64,000 bases of DNA from Treponema sp. Lineage in GTDB: Bacteria > Spirochaetota > Spirochaetia > Treponematales > Treponemataceae. Positions 57,058 through 64,000 of the stretch are shown piece after piece (the stretch's first letter is position 1; every line of letters starts with the position of its first letter). The notes under the pieces were generated by a model, which searched no databases, was not told the origin of the DNA, and saw only the letters and a list, made by a program, of their open reading frames with translations. The position numbers and the translations under genes are program-made. The DNA lies in contig JAEETM010000007.1 of assembly GCA_016290335.1 (NCBI GenBank), forward strand, positions 1-64,000. Reading direction: 5' to 3'.

Positions 57058-57960
57058 CTACTCCAAAGGCTCATCTTCACGGCGCAGAGGGAAGAACTCG
57101 TATCCAGCCAGCCATGGACCATTATGGCAGCCGCTAACCGGAGACATAATTACATCCTCATGATTGCACTCAATTCCATAAGCCTTTTCAACTTCGCGCA
57201 GCTCTGTAATAGCCGAAGGACCGGTATAAACATGGAACAGAATGTAATCCTTAGGGTCTCTGTCGCCAATCTTTTCTTTTATGATTTCGCAGGTTTTCTG
57301 CAAAGCCTTTTTCTGAGTTCTTACACTTGCAAGCGCTACAACTTCGCCGTTTCGGTCAAAATGAATTACAGGACAGATGCTCAGCATTTTTCCCATAAAG
57401 GCTTTTCCACCCTTAAGGCGTCCGTTATAAATAAGATAGTCAAGCTTGCCGTCAATTCCCATAAACTCCTGGCGTTCCTTAATCCATTCGATTTCCTTAA
57501 CAATCTGCTCGGTTGGAACACCCTTTTCTACCATTTCGGCAGCCTTAATTGCAAGCAGACCTTCGTTAAACGCAGTGATTCGGCTGTCAATTACAGTAAT
57601 CTTCATCTTGTCGGCAAACTCTTCACCAATCAAACGAAGCTCATTGTAAGTTCCGCCCAATCCGGAGCTGATGGCAATAATAATAAGCTCGTTGTAGCCT
57701 TTTTCGTAAAGCTCGTTGAACTGCTTTCTTACCTTTTCTGCATCAGGAATAGCAGTTTTAGGAAGATTATCCTTAGGATTTTCAATAGTTTCCTGCTGTC
57801 TGTAAAACTCAACCGGGTCTAAATCCGGGCCTTCCTCATATTCAACACCCAGGAAAGTAAGTCTTACTCGGATAATTCCGATATCATACTTTTTGTAACG
57901 TTCAGGACCGTATTCAATGCAGCCTGTAGAAGTACACATAACGTAACGTTTGTTTTCCAT
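57058..57960 (-). CDS. DegV family fatty-acid-binding protein (FakB-like)
   Basis: 300 residues. 'VMCTSTGCIEYG' is the N-terminal T-S/T-x loop, 'IIAISSGLGGTYNELRLIGE' the S-S-G-L-S-G-T-Y-like motif binding the fatty acid carboxylate, and 'SPVSGCHNGPWLAGYEF' the C-terminal H-x-G-P loop. FakB proteins present fatty acids to the kinase FakA, encoded two genes upstream. AGGAG precedes the ATG at 57960. Confidence 0.85.
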   Translation of the reverse strand: MENKRYVMCTSTGCIEYGPERYKKYDIGIIRVRLTFLGVEYEEGPDLDPVEFYRQQETIENPKDNLPKTAIPDAEKVRKQFNELYEKGYNELIIIAISSGLGGTYNELRLIGEEFADKMKITVIDSRITAFNEGLLAIKAAEMVEKGVPTEQIVKEIEWIKERQEFMGIDGKLDYLIYNGRLKGGKAFMGKMLSICPVIHFDRNGEVVALASVRTQKKALQKTCEIIKEKIGDRDPKDYILFHVYTGPSAITELREVEKAYGIECNHEDVIMSPVSGCHNGPWLAGYEFFPLRREDEPLE

Positions 57961-58002
57961 AAAAAAGATCTCCTAAGCTATATTATCACGCATTTTTCAT
58001 TA

Positions 58003-58992
58003 TTATTCTACTTTATTATCAACACCATACACACTTTTATTTTCTGCAAGATTCAAAAGCATTTTTGTAGTATTAAAGATAGACATTTCATTTGCCGCAC
58101 CGTGAGCTTTAATTACAAGCTTTGATACACCAAGAACAAGACCGCCGCCCAGCGAATTAAAATCGTACATAGCCGCAAGCTGCCCCGCAAGCTCCAGATA
58201 CTGCTGATTTCCAGTCTTCTTTCCAAGCTTTACAATATCAGTGATAAGCCGGCGCGCAATTCCTTCAGAAACCTTAAGCACCTGGTTACCTGCAAAACCA
58301 TCGCATACAAGAACATCGCAGTCGCCCGAAAGTGAATTAGTTCCTTCCAGGTTACCAACAAAGTTCAGTTCTTTATCTGCCTTCAAAAGCTGATGTGTTT
58401 CCTTTACAAGTGCATTTCCCTTAGATTCTTCAGCCCCGTTAGAAAGAAGACCAACGCGAGGATTTTCAATCTTATACAAATCGTGCATAAGCTCCGCACC
58501 AAGATGAGCAAACTGAACAAGCATATCGCTCGAACAGTCGATGTTGGCACCTGTATCTACAACACACGTAAATCCGCCCTTTTCTGCCGGTAATATAGCG
58601 GCCAGCGCAGGTCGTGCCAGATCTGTTTTATGAAGATACATCATTGAACCAACAAGCAGCGCACCCGTACTTCCGGCATTCACCATTCCCACAACTTCAT
58701 CATTATTCTTTACTTCTTCCAGCGCTTTTACCAGCGAAGAATTAGTCTTCTGTTTGATTGCCATAACCGGATGGTCAAAGTTAGTAATGCAGTCCGGCGC
58801 ATGGATGATTTTCACACGCGAAAGGTCAGCTCCCAGCTCTTTAAGTTTAGCTGATATAACACTTTCATCACCAGTCAGACAAACCTTAAGATTTGCAAAC
58901 TCCGCCAGAGCCTTGCATGCTCCTGTAACAATCATCTCCGGGCCCTTATCGCTGCCCAATGTATCAATTACAACTGTATAAAACTTGTCCAT
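58003..58992 (-). CDS. plsX: Phosphate acyltransferase PlsX
   Basis: 329 residues. 'VVIDTLGSDKGPEMIVTGAC', 'AGSTGALLVGSMMYL', 'DTGANIDCSSDMLVQFAHLG' and 'VCDGFAGNQVLKVSEG' are the conserved stretches of PlsX, which makes acyl-phosphate from acyl-ACP. Together with FakA-like, FakB-like and ACP genes it forms a route from free fatty acid to acyl-phosphate and acyl-ACP. It starts 9 nt after the stop of the upstream FakA-like gene. Confidence 0.92.
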   Translation of the reverse strand: MDKFYTVVIDTLGSDKGPEMIVTGACKALAEFANLKVCLTGDESVISAKLKELGADLSRVKIIHAPDCITNFDHPVMAIKQKTNSSLVKALEEVKNNDEVVGMVNAGSTGALLVGSMMYLHKTDLARPALAAILPAEKGGFTCVVDTGANIDCSSDMLVQFAHLGAELMHDLYKIENPRVGLLSNGAEESKGNALVKETHQLLKADKELNFVGNLEGTNSLSGDCDVLVCDGFAGNQVLKVSEGIARRLITDIVKLGKKTGNQQYLELAGQLAAMYDFNSLGGGLVLGVSKLVIKAHGAANEMSIFNTTKMLLNLAENKSVYGVDNKVE

Positions 58993-59001
58993 TATTTTCT
59001 C

Positions 59002-60801
59002 CTATTCTGCCGACGCAAAAAAGCTGTATACATCCTGACCACCATCATAAACGGTAATTTCCAAATCAGGATACTTTTCAGAAATCATTTCTTCTGCCTT
59101 TTCTGCCTCTTCTTTAGTTACATCTTTACCATAGAATAGCGTAAAAAGCTCTTTATCTTCAATATCTTCCATATTAGAAACCATTTCCATAAGAGCCGCA
59201 AGCTTATCCTTCTGCACGCTTACAATTTTTTCGCCAAACATTCCAAGATAATCGCCCTTTTTTATATCCTTACCGCAAAGCTCCACATCGCGGATGGAAA
59301 CAGCAACATCGCCGTATACTACATTTTCAAGAGCCTCCGTAACATCGCCAAGCATCTCTTCCACATCTTCAGCAAGCACATTTACAACCGCCAGCGCACT
59401 ATAACACTGCTGCACCGACTTTGTAGGAATTACGTGGATTTGCGCCCCCGAATAAAGCTCTGCAGACTGCTGTGCCGTAAGGATGATGTTGGAATTATTC
59501 GGCAGAACAACAATATGGTCAGCATCAAGCTGCTCGTAAGCCTCCACAAAAGCCGAAGCCGGAGGATTTCCCGTCTGCCCTCCATCAATAATTATATCAG
59601 CCCCAAAGTCTGTGAAAACGCTCTTTACCCCTTCGCCATTTGCCACGCAGACAATCGCAATATGCTTATGAATCTTTTTTTTCTCTGATGATGATGAACC
59701 ACCGGCTTTTGTACCGCCCGCCTTTCCTGCTGCCGAATCAGCCCCGGACTTTATAATCTCCTCGTGCTGGAGCGCCATATTTTCAATCTTTATCGTAAGG
59801 AACTCGCCATATTTTCTCAGTTCATTCAACACGTTCCCCGGATTCGGCGTATGCACATGCAGCTTCACAATATCATCTTCCTTAAACGCCACAACAGACT
59901 CTCCGCCCATCCCGTTCAAAAAGTTTATGATGATATTGATATCAAAATCTTCTATTGTACTGCCAGTTTCCTTCTGTACCTTCACCGTCTGCAGCCTGAG
60001 CAAGCACTCCGTACAATACCCAAACTCCAGCACACTATCCCTAGTAAATGCCGAAATATCCACCGCCGGCACGTTAGCCTTTTCGCTTGCTGTCCCCTCT
60101 CCAAACTCCGCATTCGAAACCGGCGCCCCCGTAAACCCGGTATTACTATCCGCCACCTCTTTACTCTCCGCCGGATCATACTTCGGATTTATCAATGTAT
60201 GGAACATTCCGTACGCAATACTAAGGTACCCCGCTCCACCACTGTCTATAACATCCGCCTCTTTCAACGCCTGCAAAATATCCTTAGTCTTCGGCAGCGC
60301 AATTCTAGCTCCAAGAAGATGAGCCTTATAAAAATCTTCGATTGTTGAGTTTTCATTCAAGCAGTTCTTTGCATATTCAACAGATTCCCTGAAAACCGTG
60401 AGGATTGTCCCCTCTACAGGTGTAACAACTGCCTTGTAAGACTGTTCAACGCCTTTTTCATAAGCGGCAACAAGCTGATTTACGTTTACTTCATCAAAAT
60501 CTTTAAGCCCTAACTGAATCCCTTTAAAAATCTGCGAAAGGATTACGCCAGAGTTACCCCGCGCACCCAGCAGCATACCGCGAGACAAAGCCGTTGCGAC
60601 TTCACCAATCTTGTTTGAAGCAGCCATTTCTGCCTGTACAACCCCCGCAGAAAAAGTGCTGGTCATATTAGACCCGGTATCTCCATCCGGCACCGGAAAA
60701 ACATTCAAATCATCAATGTTCTTACTGTTAGCCCGCAGGTTCTTCAATCCCCCGCCCAACATCCGCAAAAAAACTTCACCGTTTAAAGTCTTTGAATCCA
60801 T
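59002..60801 (-). CDS. DAK2-domain fatty acid kinase, FakA-like
   Basis: 599 residues. The DhaL/DAK2 N-terminal domain has 'VFPVPDGDTGSNMTSTF' with the two metal-binding Asp of the A-D-P site, and 'MLLGARGNSGVILSQIFKGI'. A linker near residue 380 (Gly/Ser-rich) leads to the C-terminal FakA1-like domain. FakA phosphorylates FakB-bound fatty acids. Start chosen at 60801 (MDSKTLNGEV); no clear ribosome site, AT-rich upstream. Confidence 0.85.
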   Translation of the reverse strand: MDSKTLNGEVFLRMLGGGLKNLRANSKNIDDLNVFPVPDGDTGSNMTSTFSAGVVQAEMAASNKIGEVATALSRGMLLGARGNSGVILSQIFKGIQLGLKDFDEVNVNQLVAAYEKGVEQSYKAVVTPVEGTILTVFRESVEYAKNCLNENSTIEDFYKAHLLGARIALPKTKDILQALKEADVIDSGGAGYLSIAYGMFHTLINPKYDPAESKEVADSNTGFTGAPVSNAEFGEGTASEKANVPAVDISAFTRDSVLEFGYCTECLLRLQTVKVQKETGSTIEDFDINIIINFLNGMGGESVVAFKEDDIVKLHVHTPNPGNVLNELRKYGEFLTIKIENMALQHEEIIKSGADSAAGKAGGTKAGGSSSSEKKKIHKHIAIVCVANGEGVKSVFTDFGADIIIDGGQTGNPPASAFVEAYEQLDADHIVVLPNNSNIILTAQQSAELYSGAQIHVIPTKSVQQCYSALAVVNVLAEDVEEMLGDVTEALENVVYGDVAVSIRDVELCGKDIKKGDYLGMFGEKIVSVQKDKLAALMEMVSNMEDIEDKELFTLFYGKDVTKEEAEKAEEMISEKYPDLEITVYDGGQDVYSFFASAE

Positions 60802-60905
60802 AATAGATAAAATTATCACTTTTGAATATAAACTGAAACGAAACTCCCAGCAAATCCCGCCCGGGAGCTATTTTTTTTAGATTAAGTGCCCAAAACCTTG
60901 ATTCC

Positions 60906-60935
60906 TTGAATGATACGGTTATTTTTAGTTATAAT
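60906..60935 (+). promoter_or_regulatory. Promoter of the PAP2 gene
   Basis: TTGAAT, 18 nt, TATAAT, 28 nt before the ATG at 60964. In 60847-60878 CTCCC ... GGGAG followed by TTTTTTTT is a possible terminator between the divergent genes. Confidence 0.55.
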
Positions 60936-60963
60936 AATTTTACACAAATAAACGAGGCCCATT

Positions 60964-61845
60964 ATGTCTAAAAAAAATAGATTTTGTATATTTTTAATGA
61001 TTCTAATGCTGACTTCATCTTTCGTTATTGCAGATGAAAAACCTTTAAACATCAAATTATTTGGCAACGGAGATATCTTCAAAATAAACACAGTAGAAGA
61101 AAGCATCCTTTTCGGTACCGGCTTAGCTTTGAATGCCACCAGCCTTATCATTGAAAAAACCCGTGCCCCAGCTTTACCAGAGTTCCCTTATTATATAGAA
61201 GACATCAACATTCTGGACCAGAAACTCGCTTTCGCCTACTCAAGTTCTTTACACAAAATCTCCACAGTATCTTGTGTAGTCGGCATGCTCACCCCGGGAA
61301 TCCTGGCCTTATCAACTGATTCCTCCGAATGGCTCACAATCTCCCTCATGTACGCCGAAGCCTTCCTGCTTGCAAACGGTATCAAGGAACTTACCAAAAC
61401 CTTCGTTGCCCGCCCCCGCCCCTACATGTACTTCGACGGCTATCCTCAGAAAAAACTTGATGAAGGCGACTGGGATGACTCTTTTTTCTCCGGTCACACC
61501 GCCCTTGCCTTTACCGGCGCCGCTTTCACCAGCTACGTCTTTGCCAAATACAACCCCGACTCCCCATGGCGCTTTGCAGTAGCCGCCGGAACCTACACAC
61601 TTGCCGCCGCTACCGGAATAATGCGCGTTGCCGGTGGAAATCACTTTGTAACAGACGTCCTTGTAGGTGCCGCAGTAGGAACCGCGTGCGGAATCCTTGT
61701 TCCATGGCTCCACACAAAAATCGGCGGTACACAAGCAAGTTCATCATCAGCTGCACAATCATCATCAGCAAAAACCTCCAGAGGTTTTTCCTCAATCGCG
61801 CCTCAAATCACCCCTTACAGCGTAGGTTTTTCCGTCAAACTGTAA
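60964..61845 (+). CDS. PAP2 family phosphatase
   Basis: 293 residues with a signal or first membrane segment (FCIFLMILMLTSSFVIAD). The three phosphatase motifs are present: K-x6-R-P ('KELTKTFVARPRP'), 'SGHTA' and 'RVAGGNHFVTDVLVG' (R-x5-H-x3-D). It probably dephosphorylates undecaprenyl diphosphate, phosphatidic acid or lipid A-like compounds on the outer side of the membrane. Ser/Ala-rich C-terminal tail. CGAGG precedes the ATG. Confidence 0.85.
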   Translation: MSKKNRFCIFLMILMLTSSFVIADEKPLNIKLFGNGDIFKINTVEESILFGTGLALNATSLIIEKTRAPALPEFPYYIEDINILDQKLAFAYSSSLHKISTVSCVVGMLTPGILALSTDSSEWLTISLMYAEAFLLANGIKELTKTFVARPRPYMYFDGYPQKKLDEGDWDDSFFSGHTALAFTGAAFTSYVFAKYNPDSPWRFAVAAGTYTLAAATGIMRVAGGNHFVTDVLVGAAVGTACGILVPWLHTKIGGTQASSSSAAQSSSAKTSRGFSSIAPQITPYSVGFSVKL

Positions 61846-61980
61846 AAAAGTGCATTGTATAGCAAGGTTTTTTTAGATTTTTCATTGTTTACCAGTTGAA
61901 ACACTCCCCTCATTTCATTACAATATTTTGACGTATACATTTTTCAATATGGAAATACTATTTTTAAAGAGGTAACAATA

Positions 61981-64000
61981 TGGCTTGGGATATTTCAAAA
62001 GTACGAAATATCGGTATCAGCGCTCACATTGACTCAGGAAAGACAACAACTTCAGAACGAATCCTGTTCTACTGTAACAAGATTCATCAGATTCACGAAG
62101 TTCGTGGTAAGGACGGTGTAGGTGCTGTTATGGACAGTATGGATCTGGAACGTGAACGTGGTATCACAATCCAGTCTGCCGCTACACAGGTTCAGTGGAA
62201 AGACATCACTATCAACCTTATCGACACTCCGGGACACGTTGACTTTACTGTAGAAGTTGAACGTTCTCTTCGCGTTCTCGACGGTGCCATTATGATTCTT
62301 TGTGCCGTTGCTGGTGTTCAGTCACAGTCAATTACTGTAGACCGTCAGCTCAAACGCTACCATGTACCACGCATTGCATTCGTAAACAAGTGTGACCGTC
62401 AGGGTGCTAATCCTGTTCGTGTAAGAATGCAGCTCCGCGAAAAGCTTGGTCTTAACGCTTACATGATGGAGCTTCCAATCGGTTTGGAAGACAAGCTCGA
62501 AGGTGTTGTTGACTTAGTTGCAATGAAGGCAATCTATTTCGACGGACCAAACGGTGAAGATCTCCGCATTGCAGAGATTCCTGCTAACCTTCAGGCAGAT
62601 GCAGAAAAATACCGTGAAGAGCTTTTGGATGCAGCTTCTATGTTCGATGATTCTTTGATGGAAGAAATCATGGAAAAAGGTTATATGGACATAGATCAGG
62701 AAAAAATCATTGCAGCTATCCGTAAGGGAACTCTTGCAGAGCAGTTTGTTGGTGTATTCTGCGGTTCTGCTCACGTAAACAAGGGTATTCAGCCAGTTCT
62801 GGACGCTGTTATGCGCTATCTTCCTGCTCCAAATGAAGTTAAGAACGTTGCTCTCGACCTCGACAACAACGAAGCAGAAGTTGAACTCGTTTCTGACGAA
62901 AACCAGCCTTGTGTTGCTCTTGCATTCAAGCTTGATGATGGTCAGTACGGTCAGCTTACATATACCCGTGTTTATCAGGGAAAAATTAAGAAAGGTGAAG
63001 AGCTTTACAACACTCGTTCACGCAAGAAGTTCAAGGTTGGACGTCTTGTTCGTATGAATGCTGCTCAGATGGAAGATATTAATGAAGGTTCTGCCGGTGA
63101 TATCGTTGCATTGTTCGGTGTAGATTGTGCTTCTGGTGATACATTCGTAACACCTGGAATCAACTATTCTATGGCTTCTATGTACGTTCCAGAGCCTGTA
63201 ATCTCACTTTCTATTGAACCAAAAGACAAGCAGGCTGCAATCCAGATGTCTAAGGCTCTTAACCGCTTTACAAAGGAAGACCCAACCTTCCAGACATATA
63301 CAGATGCTGAATCTGGTCAGACAATCATTAAGGGTATGGGTGAGCTTCACCTTGCAGTTTATGTTGAACGAATGAAGCGTGAGTACAAGTGCGAAGTTGT
63401 AACAGGTGCTCCACAGGTTGCTTACCGTGAATCTATTACTTCTCAGGGTGACTTCAACTACACACATAAGAAACAGACTGGTGGTTCCGGTCAGTATGGT
63501 CGTGTAGCTGGATTTATGGAGCCTTTGGCAGACAAAGACTACGAGTTCGTAGATATGATTAAGGGTGGTGCTATTCCTAACGAATACATCCCTTCTTGTG
63601 ATAAGGGCTTCCAGAAGGCTATGAAAGAGGGTTCACTTATTGGTGCTCCTATTGTTGGTGTTAAGATTACAATCAACGATGGTCAGTATCACCCGGTAGA
63701 CTCTTCTGATATCGCTTTCCAGACTGCTGCAATCGGCGCTTTCCGCGAAGGTTATGCAAAGGCTAAGCCAGTAATCCTTGAACCAATCATGAAAGTACAG
63801 ATGACTGCACCAACTGAGTATCAGGGTAATCTTTTTGGTTTGATAAATCAGCGACGTGGAGTTATAATTGATTCAACAGATGAAAATAATACTTCAACTG
63901 TAAACTCTGAAATTCCACTTTCAGAAATGTTCGGTTTCTCAACTATCCTCCGTTCTTCAACTCAGGGTAAGGGAGAATTTACAATGGAATTCCTTAAATA
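61981..64000 (+). CDS. fusA: Elongation factor G, 3' end outside window
   Basis: 673 codons are present and only a few are missing at the right edge. '[20 protein letters not shown]' is the P-loop, '[20 protein letters not shown]' the switch I region, '[20 protein letters not shown]' the D-x-x-G, '[13 protein letters not shown]' the N-K-x-D. Later stretches ([39 protein letters not shown]) are domains IV and V. EF-G drives translocation on the ribosome. Strong codon bias; AAAGAGG precedes the ATG. Confidence 0.97.

Noticed and set aside
57124..57822. 232-codon + strand frame opposite the DegV gene
   Set aside because: Antisense shadow of a recognised gene.
59764..60348. 194-codon + strand frame opposite the FakA-like gene
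   Set aside because: Antisense shadow of a well-recognised gene, no ribosome site.
62052..63467. Several minus-strand and shifted frames inside 61981-64000
   Set aside because: The + strand frame is an unbroken EF-G; the others are shadows.

Overview
The window looks like a chromosomal segment of a low-GC spirochete, most likely a Treponema-like host-associated species. This is an inference from the gene set: a complete FakA-PlsX-DegV-acyl carrier protein cluster, an EF-G at the right edge, WYL regulators, DUF1566/transglutaminase secreted proteins, and purine-rich Shine-Dalgarno sites almost everywhere. No rRNA or tRNA gene was recognised. Housekeeping genes occupy only the right end (56.7-64 kb). 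The rest is accessory DNA: defence genes, toxin-antitoxin pairs, small membrane proteins, pseudogenes and repeats.

Layout. 0-9.2 kb: partial nitroreductase, a GIY-YIG/DUF6884 operon, decayed genes, a GNAT acetyltransferase and two tandem secreted transglutaminase-like paralogs. 9.46-9.89 kb: a small orphan CRISPR array on the + strand. 10-15.2 kb: two WYL regulators, an ankyrin protein, a secreted metallopeptidase-like protein and a DEDD exonuclease. 15.2-16.7 kb: an operon of five small unknown genes. 16.9-28.0 kb: a type III-D CRISPR operon on the - strand, read from 28.0 kb down: stand-alone CARF protein, sigma-factor-like protein, Cas6, HD-less Cas10 with GGDD, Cas7, Csx10 (Cas5), double Cas7, small Csx19-like protein, TIGR03986 RAMP and a CARF-HEPN Csx2 RNase. 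28.1-35.2 kb: three CRISPR arrays (35-nt repeats, - strand transcripts) with duplicated leaders, cas1-cas2, a csx20 ring-nuclease gene and a PD-(D/E)XK nuclease, interleaved with copies of a small Gly-rich membrane protein gene and a 22-23 residue hydrophobic peptide. 35.3-47.7 kb: HEPN protein, phosphoesterase, PIN toxin pair, AbiE-like pair, dispersed GC-rich repeats and a small + strand cluster (GTPase-like, DnaA-domain-I-like and acidic proteins). 47.7-55.8 kb: NUDIX plus PLD-helicase-DUF3427 pair, a sigma-70 factor, a short rhomboid-like protein and several unknowns. 56.2-64 kb: beta-barrel-like protein, the fatty acid activation cluster, a PAP2 phosphatase and fusA.

The main discovery candidate is a regulatory layer over the type III-D locus. 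A bipartite promoter-like element (ATCAATTTTT, exactly 13 nt, then CTCTAATATT-like) occurs seven times in the same orientation. It stands upstream of the small membrane proteins and arrays, upstream of cas1-cas2, csx20 and the PD-(D/E)XK gene, and upstream of the five-gene operon at 16.7 kb. It does not match the canonical TTGACA/TATAAT promoters seen elsewhere in the window. The cas operon itself begins with a CARF sensor next to a sigma-like protein. The hypothesis is that cyclic oligoadenylate made by Cas10, or the absence of it, is read by the CARF protein and passed to the sigma-like protein, which fires these promoters. That would co-regulate spacer acquisition, array transcription, signal removal by Csx20 and a set of membrane-active small proteins. 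The sequence shows the element, its spacing and the gene order; the regulatory link is inference.
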